DNA of 64,000 bases from assembly GCF_042666505.1 (NCBI RefSeq), contig NZ_JBHTDN010000002.1, positions 496,001 to 560,000 of the forward strand, written 5' to 3'. The notes beneath the pieces were generated by a model that was not told the origin of the DNA, made no database searches, and saw only the letters and a program-made list of their open reading frames with translations. The DNA comes from Parapedobacter sp042666505 (GTDB lineage: Bacteria > Bacteroidota > Bacteroidia > Sphingobacteriales > Sphingobacteriaceae). Made by a program: the position numbers and the translations under genes. Shown here one piece after another: positions 54,398 through 64,000 of this stretch (position 1 is its first letter; each line of letters starts with the position of its first letter).

Positions 54398-57300
54398 TTG
54401 GACAAGACGTTCTCGCTACGCTTTTGTTTGTCTTTGTTGCTTTTCGCGGTAACCGTGATAAGCAATACGTATGCACAGACCCGTGCTGACTCGCTCCGAA
54501 GAGATAGCTTGAAACTCAAATATCCGCTTAAAGACCTCCCTTTTCTCAATTTATACCAAAAAAGGAACGCTTTTGACCTCGGACTGCCTTCCAATATCGA
54601 CCGGGAAGTGATCTTTGATCCGCTGACCCGGCAGTACATCATCCGCGAGAAATTGGGAAGCCGATTATATCGACCTCCCCAATACCTCACCATCGATGAA
54701 TACCAAGCCTATGAGAGCAATTTGCTCAAACGCAACTATTGGCGGGAACTTTCAGACCAACAGTTGACGAACTACCGACAGGACCGGCTGATCCCGACCA
54801 TTTATGTCCAAAGCGAGGCGTTTGAAAAGATTTTTGGCGGAAACACCATTGATATCATCCCCCGTGGAAGCGCGGACATCAGCATCATGGCGCAGCATAA
54901 CAAGAACGCGAACCCGATGTTCAACGAACGGCAACGCAGGCAGTGGGGTTTTGATTTTGACCAGCGCATCCAGATGAATATGACGGGGCAAATCGGCGAC
55001 CGGTTGAAGTTAACCACCAATTACAACACCGAGGCGCAATTTGATTTTGAAAATCAGATCCGGCTCGATTACACCGGAAAAGACGATGACATCATCAAGC
55101 GGATTGAATTGGGTAATGTGAGTATGCCCCTCAATACCACCCTGATCAATGGAACGCAGGCACTATTCGGCCTTAAGACACAATTGCAATTCGGAAAACT
55201 GAATGTGACGGGGATTTTTTCACAACAACGCTCCCAACAACGTGAAATAACCATTAAAAACGGTGCGCAGGAAAGCGAATTCGCCCTTAAGGCCGATGAA
55301 TACGAAGACAATCAGCACTATTTCCTCGCCCAATATTTCCGCGAAAACTTCAACCGGGCGATGGCCATTGCACCGGTTCTTACCACGGATGTAAACATCA
55401 CGCAGATTGAGGTGTGGGTCAGTAACCGGAGCAATTCGGTGGATGACTCGCGGGATGTATTGGCGTTGATGGATTTAGGTGAGTATCGACCTTACAATAC
55501 GACCTTAATTGCGCAAGGAAACACCCGGTATCCGTCAACCGGTATACCGGGTGAACCGGCACAATGGTACGCCAACAACCTCTTGCAGGTGCTTCCCGAA
55601 AATGCCCGCCTTACGCAGTCGAATGGCGCCCAAAGTTTCTTTCAGGCCTCGGGCGGCAATGACAACTATGCGAAGCTCACCTATGCCCGGAAGCTCCGCG
55701 AGGGCACGGAATATACCGTAAACAGGCGGCTGGGGTTCATCTCCCTTAACATGCCGCTTAATAACGACCAAGTATTGGCAGTAGCCTATCGGTATACCGC
55801 AGGTGGGCGGGAGTATCAGGTAGGTGAGTTTTCGACGGATGTTCCCGTAACGCCCTCTCAGCCCCGGATGTTGGTTGCGAAGTTGCTGAAAAACGAAATC
55901 CTGAAAACCAACCTCCCGATCTGGGATCTGATGATGAAAAACATCTACTCGATCGGCGCATATGGCGTAGGACAAAACAACTTCCGGTTCAATATTTTCC
56001 GCATCGAAGACGAAAGCGGCGTTGAGCGGCCCGCCATGTACGAAGGGCAGAATACCCAAAATAAACTATGGATTCAACTTACGGGGCTGGATCGATTGAA
56101 TCCTCAAAACGCCCGGCAGCCGGATGGTTTTTTTGATTTCTTACCCGGCATTACGATCGATCCCGAACGCGGGCGCATCATGTTTCCTTTAATTGAGCCA
56201 TTCGGAAGCGATCTAGCCACCCAATTTATGTCAGGTGCCGAGCAAGCGCTGATTGATAAATATACCTACCAAGCGCTGTATGACTCGACCAAGGTGATTG
56301 CTCAGCAGTTTTTCCCCAATCAAAACCGCTACCTGATTAAGGGTTCTTATGAATCGGAAGTGGGCACCGAGTTTCAACTGGGCGCCATCAATATACCGCG
56401 CGGATCGGTCCAGGTATTTGCCGGTCCGGCTCCTCTTCAGGAGGGGGTGGATTTCATGGTCGATTACGACATCGGCCGGGTCCGCATTCTTAACCAGGCA
56501 TTGTTGCAATCCGGACAACCCATCCGCATTAAGATGGAGAATAACCAGTTATTCGGTCTTCAGCAACGCACCATGCTGGGTGGAAGACTCGATTACCTGG
56601 TGAATGAAAAGCTTCAGTTGGGCGGTACGATCATGAACCTTACGGAGCGACCGCTTACGCAGAAAGTTAACATCGGTGAAGAACCCATATCCAATACGAT
56701 GTGGGGATTAGATCTTACGTACAATTCTCCCTCCCGCTGGCTAACGCGGATGGTCGACAAAATTCCTTTTCTGGATACCAAAGAACCGTCATCCATCTCG
56801 TTCTATGGCGAATTTGCCCAATTGTTGCCTGGTCATCCGCGCGCACTCAACTTCGCGGGTACCCGCAGCGGCATCACGTACATTGACGATTTCGAAAACA
56901 GCCGCTCATTCATTGACATCAAGGGTGCCTATAACTGGCAACTATCCGGTACGCCGCAGCTGTTTCCCGAATCTCAATTGATGGACGACCTGGAATATGG
57001 GTTTAACCGGGCCCGACTGGCATTTTATAACATCGATCCCATTTTTTATCGGAACATCAACCTCACGCCGAGTAACATCAACAGCACAGAGCTTTCCGAC
57101 CACCGCGTTCGTGAGGTGCTCGAGCAGGAAGTATTCCCTTTCCGTGAATCGACCACAGGCTTACCGATCTTCCTATCTACCTTAGATTTGGCCTTCTATC
57201 CCACGATACGCGGCCCGTACAATTATACCCGAACCGGCGTCAATCCGGACGGCACCTTAGCCAACCCCCGCAGCCGTTGGGGAGGTATGTTCCGTAAGAT

Positions 57301-60300
57301 CGATGCACCCGATTTTGAAGCGCAGAATATCGAGTTCATCGAAATATGGATGATGGACCCGTTTTTGACCAATCCGGGTTCACAAGGTGGCGATCTGTAT
57401 TTTAACTTGGGGAACATTTCGGAAGATATCCTGAAAGATGGACGGAAAGCCATGGAAAACGGCATGTCCCCATCCGGTGATCTCTCGCAAATCGATGAAA
57501 CCAATTGGGGCCGGGTTCCGCGGAAACAGCCGGTGATCCAAGCATTCGACAACGATCCGGTTGCACGTGCGCGTCAGGATATTGGATTGGATGGGCTAAA
57601 TGATGTCGATGAACGCGGCTTCCATGGTGATTTTCTAAGCCAAATGCAAGGACTGCTAAATCCTTCGGCTGCACAGGAGCTGGGCAACGATCCCTCGGGC
57701 GACAACTTCCAGTATTTCCGGGGTCCGGAACTCGACAACCAAAATGCCGGCATCCTCAAACGTTATGAACGGTTCAATGGGCCGGAAGGAAATTCCAAAA
57801 CACCCGAACAGTCCGTAGGCGTAGAAACATCGGCTTCGACCCTTCTTCCCGATGGAGAAGACATCAACCGGGACAACAACATGAACGAGGCCGAGGAATA
57901 CTATCAATACCGGATTTCGTTGCGCCCTCAAGACATGCAAGTTGGTCAGAATTACATTTCGGACATGCATACGGCCGATGTGGAATTACGCGATGGCCGT
58001 AAAGCGCAAGTAAAATGGTATCAATTCCGCATTCCCCTCTCACAATACCAGGAACGTGTAGGCGACATCCGTGATTTCAAATCCATCCGATTCATTCGGA
58101 CGTTTATGACCAACTTTTCGGATACCGCCGTTGTCAGGCTCGCCCAGATGCAATTGGTGCGCGGCGAATGGCGCCGGTATAATTCCGAGAACAACAATGC
58201 CAAGGTCATTGCGGATCCGGCGATGGGCAACGTACCGCTGGATAATTCGACCGTGGAGGTCGCCGCCGTAAATATCGAGCAGAATGGCAATCGCCAACCG
58301 ATTCCGTATGTAGTGCCTCCGGGAATTGAGCGCCAACTGGATTGGGGAAATCTGAATAACAACGTCCAGCTCAACGAACAATCGTTATCCCTCGATGTGA
58401 AAAACCTACGCGATGGGTATGGTCGGGCGGCTTATCGTACGGCAACCAACGACTTCCGGGCCTACGGGCGACTGGAAATGTTCATCCATGCAGAGGGCCT
58501 GTATCTGCAGGATGGGGATTTCAGGGCTTTCATCCGTGTAGGAACGGACGATCAATATAATTACTATCAGTACGACATCCCACTTAAGATTACGCAGCCA
58601 GGTACGAGAGACGCAGAATTGATCTGGCCCCAGGAAAACCGGATGAATATCCGTATCAGCATTTTCCAGCAAGCTAAGGAAGCCCGTAACCGGGCGACCC
58701 GCGACGGCCAACCCTGGCCCATCAACGAGCCGTTTACCTTCTTTGATGGCGAAAACCGAGTGACGATCGTGGGCCAACCGGATATCAGCAAAGTGCGCTT
58801 TTATATGCTGGGGGTAATGAACCCGCTACGGGATAGCGAGGTAGCCAATCCCAACGACGACGGATTGGACAAATCGGGTCTGTTCTGGTTCAACGAAATG
58901 CGGCTTACCGATTTTGACGACAAGGGCGGATGGGCGGTCACGGCACGCATGAACGCACAACTGGCCGACTTTGCCAATGTAACCGTTTCGGGAAGTAAAA
59001 GCACCGTCGGCTTTGGCTCCATCGAACAGCGTATCGGTGAGCGAAGCCGCAGCGACGATTTGTACCTGGACCTGGTTACCAATGCGGAGCTGGGCAAATT
59101 CTTCCCCGCAGACTACGGATTGCGGATTCCGCTGTTTTTCAGTTACACCCGCCAGGTAGGTACACCCGAATACAACCCACTTGTGCCCGATATTGAGCTG
59201 AACAGTGCGTTGGCGAACCTGTCGCGCAACCAACGCGATTCGCTGCTCCGCGTGACGCAGGACTTCACCATACGCCGGAGTTTAAACCTGACGAACGTGC
59301 GAAAGATACGCACCAACATTGAAAAGCCGGTACGTCCGTGGGATATCGAAAACTTCAGTGCCACGTATGCATACTCGCAAAACTACCACCGCGACTACCT
59401 TACCGAAGTTTCGCTCCAAAAAAATTACCGGGCGGCACTTGACTATACATTTGCCAGCAGTGATGACCTCGTATTCGAGCCTTTCAAGAAATTTATTAAA
59501 AATAAGCACTTGGGTATTCTCAGCGATTTCAACTTCAACCTCATGCCCTCGCTGCTCAATTTCCGTATCGATGTAAACCGCATTTATAACGAGAATACAC
59601 TGAGGGAAAACAATTCGGCTGATAATTTCCTTCCCAGCATGGGTACGTTGTATAACAAGAATTTCACCATGAATCGCATTTATGGCATTAGTTGGAACCT
59701 CTCCAAATCCTTAAAGCTGGATTTCAATGCCACGAATTATGCTATCGTCGATGAACCGGATGGACGTATGAACGGCCTGAAACGGGATACGCTCTGGGAA
59801 AACTTCTGGCGATTGGGGCGCACGACGGACTATAACCACATGATGAACATTACCTATACCGTGCCTATTCATAAGCTTCCGGGTCTGGATTGGGTAAATC
59901 TGGATGCGCGCTATGGCACGCAATTCAACTGGCAGACCGAGCCCCTACTATCGATGCAGAGCCGGGATATCAACTTGGGCAACAGCATCCAGAACTCACG
60001 CACCATTCAGGTGAACCCTACCCTGAACATGGCCGGATTATACAATAAATTCGGTTTCATCCGCAACAATACGGGGCTGGATGCCTCTGGTCCGGCGGCC
60101 TTTTTTACGGGACTGCTCACCAGCATCAAGAATGTCAATGCGGCTTATACACGGGTGCAAAACACCTTCCTACCTGGATATACGCCCGGTACCAACGTTC
60201 TCGGGTATGACTTTGACCACAATGCACCGGGATGGGGCTTCCTTTTCGGTAGCCAACGGGATATCCGTGAGCGTGCAGCCCGCAATGGGTGGATCACTAC

Positions 60301-61432
60301 CGATACGCTACAAACGCAGCTTTATATGACATCGCTAACGGAGGATCTATCTGTGCGTGCCATCCTGGAACCTTTCCGTGATTTGAACATCGAACTGACT
60401 GCGGTAAAGCTGAACAACCAAAATTATACGACGTCATTTCAATATTCAGGACAAACGGAGGATTTTGAAAGCCTGACTCCCGTAACGACCGGTAATTACA
60501 GCATTTCATACCTAGCGATTGGTACATCCTTTAAAGATCACGAGGCGCTATTCCGTACATTTGAACGCAACCGGCAAACCGTTTCCCAGCGATTGGGCCG
60601 GTTAAATCCCAATTCGTCGGGACAAACGGGCGGCTTCGCAGACGGATACGATCAGACGGCACAGGATGTCGTGGTGAATTCGTTCCTCGCTGCCTACCGC
60701 GGGAAGGATGCCGAACGCATTAAACTGGGAAGTTTTCCGAATATTCCGATTCCGAACTGGAATGTTACTTACAACGGACTGAACAAGATTCCATTATTCA
60801 GCGAATTCCTCACGTCACTTACCCTGCGCCATGGATACAATACACGATACTCCATCAATGGCTATAATTCGCTGATTCGGTACATGGAAACGAATGGGTT
60901 TCCTTCGGAACGGGACGCTAACGAAAATTTCCTTCCGGAATTCCAGTTTCAGCAGGTTTCCATTTTCGAACAGTTTGCTCCGTTACTCGGTTTTGATGCC
61001 CGTTTCAAGAACAACCTGACTGCGAATGCGGAGTATCGGCGGGCACGTACGCTGAACCTGAGCCTGCAAAACAGCCAGCTGGCTATGCTCAGCGACCAGT
61101 CGTTCGTGTTCGGTGCGGGCTACCGGGCGACCGGATTCCGGATGCCATTTGGATGGTTCAGTAATTTCAAAATGAACAACGATCTAAATTTCCGATTGGA
61201 TGTATCGCTGAATGACCTCAAGACACTTGTTTACCGTTCGGACATCAACGAATCAGAAGTATCGGCCGGCAATAAGAGTATTTCCTATCGCCCTTCCGTA
61301 GATTACGTCATTAACCAGCGGTTCAACATCCGCTTATTCTTCGACAGTAATTCGGTCAGGCCGTATACTTCACAGACCTTTGCGACCTCGTACGCTAACT
61401 TTGGATTTAATTTAAGGTTGATGTTGCAGTAA
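54398..61432 (+). CDS. sprA: Type IX secretion outer-membrane translocon protein SprA (Sov)
   Basis: 2344 residues. No ATG precedes the signal peptide; the best start is the TTG at 54398 (MDKTFSLRFCLSLLLF, cleavage after TYAQ). SprA-type blocks are spread over the whole length, for example RGSADISIMAQHNKNANP, LTTNYNTEAQFDFENQI, YIDDFENSRSFIDIKGAYNWQ and EIWMMDPFLTNPGSQ. SprA forms the very large (36-strand) outer-membrane barrel of the type IX system that exports proteins with a C-terminal sorting domain, and it is needed for gliding where that occurs. A TAACTTGG at 54355-54362 is a weak promoter candidate. The gene ends in FNLRLMLQ. Confidence 0.96.
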   Translation: MDKTFSLRFCLSLLLFAVTVISNTYAQTRADSLRRDSLKLKYPLKDLPFLNLYQKRNAFDLGLPSNIDREVIFDPLTRQYIIREKLGSRLYRPPQYLTIDEYQAYESNLLKRNYWRELSDQQLTNYRQDRLIPTIYVQSEAFEKIFGGNTIDIIPRGSADISIMAQHNKNANPMFNERQRRQWGFDFDQRIQMNMTGQIGDRLKLTTNYNTEAQFDFENQIRLDYTGKDDDIIKRIELGNVSMPLNTTLINGTQALFGLKTQLQFGKLNVTGIFSQQRSQQREITIKNGAQESEFALKADEYEDNQHYFLAQYFRENFNRAMAIAPVLTTDVNITQIEVWVSNRSNSVDDSRDVLALMDLGEYRPYNTTLIAQGNTRYPSTGIPGEPAQWYANNLLQVLPENARLTQSNGAQSFFQASGGNDNYAKLTYARKLREGTEYTVNRRLGFISLNMPLNNDQVLAVAYRYTAGGREYQVGEFSTDVPVTPSQPRMLVAKLLKNEILKTNLPIWDLMMKNIYSIGAYGVGQNNFRFNIFRIEDESGVERPAMYEGQNTQNKLWIQLTGLDRLNPQNARQPDGFFDFLPGITIDPERGRIMFPLIEPFGSDLATQFMSGAEQALIDKYTYQALYDSTKVIAQQFFPNQNRYLIKGSYESEVGTEFQLGAINIPRGSVQVFAGPAPLQEGVDFMVDYDIGRVRILNQALLQSGQPIRIKMENNQLFGLQQRTMLGGRLDYLVNEKLQLGGTIMNLTERPLTQKVNIGEEPISNTMWGLDLTYNSPSRWLTRMVDKIPFLDTKEPSSISFYGEFAQLLPGHPRALNFAGTRSGITYIDDFENSRSFIDIKGAYNWQLSGTPQLFPESQLMDDLEYGFNRARLAFYNIDPIFYRNINLTPSNINSTELSDHRVREVLEQEVFPFRESTTGLPIFLSTLDLAFYPTIRGPYNYTRTGVNPDGTLANPRSRWGGMFRKIDAPDFEAQNIEFIEIWMMDPFLTNPGSQGGDLYFNLGNISEDILKDGRKAMENGMSPSGDLSQIDETNWGRVPRKQPVIQAFDNDPVARARQDIGLDGLNDVDERGFHGDFLSQMQGLLNPSAAQELGNDPSGDNFQYFRGPELDNQNAGILKRYERFNGPEGNSKTPEQSVGVETSASTLLPDGEDINRDNNMNEAEEYYQYRISLRPQDMQVGQNYISDMHTADVELRDGRKAQVKWYQFRIPLSQYQERVGDIRDFKSIRFIRTFMTNFSDTAVVRLAQMQLVRGEWRRYNSENNNAKVIADPAMGNVPLDNSTVEVAAVNIEQNGNRQPIPYVVPPGIERQLDWGNLNNNVQLNEQSLSLDVKNLRDGYGRAAYRTATNDFRAYGRLEMFIHAEGLYLQDGDFRAFIRVGTDDQYNYYQYDIPLKITQPGTRDAELIWPQENRMNIRISIFQQAKEARNRATRDGQPWPINEPFTFFDGENRVTIVGQPDISKVRFYMLGVMNPLRDSEVANPNDDGLDKSGLFWFNEMRLTDFDDKGGWAVTARMNAQLADFANVTVSGSKSTVGFGSIEQRIGERSRSDDLYLDLVTNAELGKFFPADYGLRIPLFFSYTRQVGTPEYNPLVPDIELNSALANLSRNQRDSLLRVTQDFTIRRSLNLTNVRKIRTNIEKPVRPWDIENFSATYAYSQNYHRDYLTEVSLQKNYRAALDYTFASSDDLVFEPFKKFIKNKHLGILSDFNFNLMPSLLNFRIDVNRIYNENTLRENNSADNFLPSMGTLYNKNFTMNRIYGISWNLSKSLKLDFNATNYAIVDEPDGRMNGLKRDTLWENFWRLGRTTDYNHMMNITYTVPIHKLPGLDWVNLDARYGTQFNWQTEPLLSMQSRDINLGNSIQNSRTIQVNPTLNMAGLYNKFGFIRNNTGLDASGPAAFFTGLLTSIKNVNAAYTRVQNTFLPGYTPGTNVLGYDFDHNAPGWGFLFGSQRDIRERAARNGWITTDTLQTQLYMTSLTEDLSVRAILEPFRDLNIELTAVKLNNQNYTTSFQYSGQTEDFESLTPVTTGNYSISYLAIGTSFKDHEALFRTFERNRQTVSQRLGRLNPNSSGQTGGFADGYDQTAQDVVVNSFLAAYRGKDAERIKLGSFPNIPIPNWNVTYNGLNKIPLFSEFLTSLTLRHGYNTRYSINGYNSLIRYMETNGFPSERDANENFLPEFQFQQVSIFEQFAPLLGFDARFKNNLTANAEYRRARTLNLSLQNSQLAMLSDQSFVFGAGYRATGFRMPFGWFSNFKMNNDLNFRLDVSLNDLKTLVYRSDINESEVSAGNKSISYRPSVDYVINQRFNIRLFFDSNSVRPYTSQTFATSYANFGFNLRLMLQ

Positions 61433-61458
61433 TAGGCGGTTAACGCAGTAGACAGTTA

Positions 61459-61609
61459 GAAAGTCCAACGGACGGTAACGCTCATTTTGTTCACGTCACT
61501 AGGTTCCTTTTGGACTTTCAAAACGGCTTAAAGGGGGATTAATCTTAACCTGCTACGAGCCAACTTGAGAGATCCTACAACGGACTCCAGTTGATTTGCA
61601 GCAGGTTAA
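61459..61609. repeat. Two long inverted repeats between sprA and the DUF5000 gene
   Basis: The first has perfect 10-bp arms, GAAAGTCCAA at 61459-61468 and TTGGACTTTC at 61510-61519, with a 41-nt loop. The second has perfect 10-bp arms, TTAACCTGCT at 61545-61554 and AGCAGGTTAA at 61600-61609. These enclose a second imperfect 9-bp pairing (61561-61569 with 61585-61593). Neither is followed by a T run. They fill the whole 190-bp gap between two convergent genes. Confidence 0.6.
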
Positions 61610-61622
61610 AACAATTAGGGTT

Positions 61623-62852
61623 TTATTTTGCCAACGTTCCCCAAAAACTGATTTCAGCAAGTAAAATACGCGGGGGTTGAGTAGGATTGAAATGCTCGAG
61701 GCTTCTGAACCGGATGTACCTTACTGTTGCATCGGGATCGGCCGAATTAGCCGGTACAAATTCAAATTCTAACCCACTATCAGAAAGCGCAATATCTTCA
61801 CTCGTAGGCGCCTGCCAAGGATTAGCCGTTCCGTTGCCCGACGGTTGCACACATTCAAATTTGCCCAAAAGTGTCCAGCTATCGTCCAGACTTCCATCTG
61901 GATTGGGGGCTAATGATCCGTATATTTCAAATACCCTTGGATGACCTCTGGTCCAACGATCGTCATTGTTGTTCCGCGGCCACAGTTTCATCCTACTCAG
62001 CTTTGCTTTCAGGCCTAGATCCCATGTCATGGTACCAGGTAAGGCTATAGGATCTGCCGAATGCATGAAATTGGTGGTGTTTCCGTCCCATAAATTCGGC
62101 AAGGGAAAACCACCATTCATTCCCATATCACCCGGCATCGCCTTTTCAGCCCAGGTAGTCTTCGGAATCAATACCACCGGATCAATCATGGTTTCGACCG
62201 CTGGCGCCTGGAATACATCAATTGCCAGCGAGTCCGGTTTATGTGTCGTACTGTAGGATAACGGCTTATTGATGTTAAAATTTGGAAGCAGCGTTTCGGT
62301 TTCCGATGTATCGACATCTGTGGTACGGCTTTCACCGTTTATATCCGTCCAAGTCAGCTTAATACCGACTTCAGAACTTTCGCCTGTTCCCCAATTCAGT
62401 TTAACATCTTGTCCATCATAATAGGTACTCTTCAACAAACGATTGGTCAGCATGCCCCGGTAATTATCGCCATACACCGTACCCATTACTTCAATAGGGA
62501 TAGACACGTTCCCTTCGTCGTCATAGGTATGAATCATGAATGAATAGGTATTTTCACTAATCGGTTCGATAATATAGCTGACCGTATCCATGTCTGCAGC
62601 CACCGGCAGCTCAACCGAGTCGGTGTAATTATTCCAGAATATCTTTGCTTTCTGTATTCTGGGATCGGTACCTCTCAGCCACGATATTTTGATGCGATTA
62701 TTGCCCGGATGTGCAATCGGTTCAAGTGCCGGCCCCGGATATATCAATCCGTTCGGAACAATATAGCCTTCGTAAATATCCGTTTGGCTATCGCATGAAG
62801 AGAATCCCAAAATGACCCCAATAAAGATGACAAATAGTGCATTCTTCATCAT
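61623..62852 (-). CDS. DUF4998/DUF5000-type surface lipoprotein
   Basis: 409 residues. The lipoprotein signal peptide has lipobox FSSC (Cys20). The middle has fibronectin-like strands (NRIKISWLRGTDPRIQKAKIFW) typical of DUF4998. The C-terminal 150 residues form a discoidin-like (F5/8 type C) DUF5000 domain with TMTWDLGLKAKLSRMKLWPR, RWTRGHPRVFEIYG and VRYIRFRSLEHF. Proteins of this type are encoded next to SusCD pairs and are thought to bind glycan at the cell surface. It is 23 bp downstream of a related gene. Confidence 0.85.
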   Translation of the reverse strand: MMKNALFVIFIGVILGFSSCDSQTDIYEGYIVPNGLIYPGPALEPIAHPGNNRIKISWLRGTDPRIQKAKIFWNNYTDSVELPVAADMDTVSYIIEPISENTYSFMIHTYDDEGNVSIPIEVMGTVYGDNYRGMLTNRLLKSTYYDGQDVKLNWGTGESSEVGIKLTWTDINGESRTTDVDTSETETLLPNFNINKPLSYSTTHKPDSLAIDVFQAPAVETMIDPVVLIPKTTWAEKAMPGDMGMNGGFPLPNLWDGNTTNFMHSADPIALPGTMTWDLGLKAKLSRMKLWPRNNNDDRWTRGHPRVFEIYGSLAPNPDGSLDDSWTLLGKFECVQPSGNGTANPWQAPTSEDIALSDSGLEFEFVPANSADPDATVRYIRFRSLEHFNPTQPPRILLAEISFWGTLAK

Positions 62853-62875
62853 AAATGATTTTTAATGAATTAAGT

Positions 62876-64000
62876 TTAATTGATTAATTCTCCCCAAAAG
62901 CTCAATTCCAAAACGTGAACCGTCGAAAATGATGCATTGGCATAAGTAGATACGGTTCTGAACCTAATATACCTGACTGGGGTGAAAGGATTTGGGGCGA
63001 AATCAGTCACGCCAAATTCAAATTCGATGCCCTCATCGGCGAAAGCTTTGTCTTCCTCGGTGATCTGTGCTCCAGGCCCGGATGGTTTCAAACTCTCAAA
63101 TCGCCCAAGCGGTATCCAACTGTCGTCAAGTTCTCCCGTAGGATTGGGTGAAACAGAACCCCATATTTCGAATACTTTGGCATGTCCTCTGGCCCATCTG
63201 TCATCCGTATGCTTGCGCGGCCAATATTTCAACCGACTTAGTTTGACGGTCCTTCCCAGATCCCACGTGATATTGTGAGGAAGCATTTGGGTTTCCAAAC
63301 CATGAAATCCGTCCTGATCATAGTTCTCATCCCATATTCTTGTCGTTGGGTAACCCGAATTAACCGGAGGTATATCGCCAGGCAGGGTATACGCGTTCCA
63401 TGTAGATTTGGGAATAAACTCTTCAAACCACGGTGTCACCTCAGCGGTCACGGTATCGGATAAATTGCCCCATCTATCGCGAATGTACATCGCAAATTCT
63501 TGTTTCTCGGGATCCAATCCGTCAACACCGCGATAGGTAAACGTTCCTTTTGGCGTAGAAGTATAGTATGTGATTAATTCGCTCATATACCCCAAATTTG
63601 CCGTATCCGCCATCAACACGATGGCCAGATTTTCTTCTTCAGGGTTTTCGAAATCGATTGCTACCCCTCCGAACGTATCCCTGAACTTCTTCGTTGCCAG
63701 CTGTACGGGCGCCGTCGTTGGGTTAATTTGTACAATATAAGGCGTTGATTCTTTCTCATTTTTACCGACCGAAAATAGTTTAACGTCGTACGTGTCCGGG
63801 GTACCGAATCCTTCTAGCACCAAGGAATCTTTGAAGTATGAAGATTTTGTTTCACGTATTACGCCCGGTTTGATTTCATATTCTGCACGAACATAAAGCA
63901 GATTCCGATCTACGGGCAACGTATATTTCAATACGGCTCCTCCCGGTCTGTTTTCTACGGTTACATTGGTCACCTGACCGGGGGCTTCCGCAGTATCGTC
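62876..64000 (-). CDS. DUF4959/DUF5126/DUF5000 lipoprotein, N-terminus outside window
   Basis: At least 374 residues; the frame is open to the right edge, where it reads DDTAEAPGQVTNVTVENRPGG, the usual region shortly after the lipidated Cys in this family. Two fibronectin-like domains (DUF4959, DUF5126) are followed by a DUF5000 domain (NITWDLGRTVKLSRLKYWPR, RWARGHAKVFEIWG, VRYIRFRTV). That C-terminal domain is clearly paralogous to the one in the next gene. Such genes usually follow susC and susD, so a further SusCD pair probably lies beyond the window. Confidence 0.85.
   Translation of the reverse strand, partial: DDTAEAPGQVTNVTVENRPGGAVLKYTLPVDRNLLYVRAEYEIKPGVIRETKSSYFKDSLVLEGFGTPDTYDVKLFSVGKNEKESTPYIVQINPTTAPVQLATKKFRDTFGGVAIDFENPEEENLAIVLMADTANLGYMSELITYYTSTPKGTFTYRGVDGLDPEKQEFAMYIRDRWGNLSDTVTAEVTPWFEEFIPKSTWNAYTLPGDIPPVNSGYPTTRIWDENYDQDGFHGLETQMLPHNITWDLGRTVKLSRLKYWPRKHTDDRWARGHAKVFEIWGSVSPNPTGELDDSWIPLGRFESLKPSGPGAQITEEDKAFADEGIEFEFGVTDFAPNPFTPVRYIRFRTVSTYANASFSTVHVLELSFWGELIN

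Overview
The window is typical Bacteroidota chromosome. It has three SusC/SusD outer-membrane pairs, a hybrid two-component regulator with an AraC output, SprA of the type IX secretion system next to ruvA, and promoters with the Bacteroidota TAnnTTTG -7 element. The gene content suggests a glycan-degrading member of the Sphingobacteriaceae (Parapedobacter, Pedobacter or Olivibacter type). The genus is a guess from family-level resemblance only. I saw no tRNA, rRNA, insertion sequence, phage gene or CRISPR array.

Layout. 1-6612: the tail of a GH92 alpha-mannosidase, a small outer-membrane barrel protein, pnp and rpsO (each with a visible promoter and terminator), a NagX-like membrane acyltransferase and a methyltransferase. 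6613-26336: a glycan-utilisation locus with a ROK-family repressor, two consecutive SusC/SusD pairs, a redoxin plus a cytochrome c/copper-monooxygenase protein, a GH29 alpha-L-fucosidase and two secreted esterases. The promoters in front of the ROK gene and of the second SusC are near copies, which suggests shared control. 26522-32128: a GH16 lipoprotein, the hybrid two-component system and an APS kinase (cysC) that begins directly after it. 32077-41227, minus strand: a tight six-gene operon susC-susD-arylsulfate sulfotransferase-chromate/sulfate-type transporter-PAPS sulfotransferase-cysQ. 41444-45062: a GH20 beta-hexosaminidase and a GH18 chitinase, convergent. 45276-50945: an aminopeptidase P, a small zinc metallopeptidase, a GH3-type acyl-amido synthetase and PBP4. 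51446-61432: maeB, ruvA and sprA. 61623-64000: two DUF5000-type surface lipoproteins, probably the tail of another SusCD operon outside the window.

Main point of interest. The minus-strand operon together with cysC contains every step of PAPS-based sulfation except ATP sulfurylase: PAPS made by CysC, used by a sulfotransferase, and PAP removed by CysQ. It also has a PAPS-independent sulfotransferase facing the periplasm, an anion transporter of the ChrA family and a dedicated SusCD import pair. I know of no described system with this combination. It looks like a sulfate-group transfer or scavenging system coupled to TonB-dependent uptake. A second point is the redoxin/cytochrome c/copper-oxygenase pair next to the fucosidase, in which all six copper ligands of the peptidylglycine monooxygenase fold can be identified.
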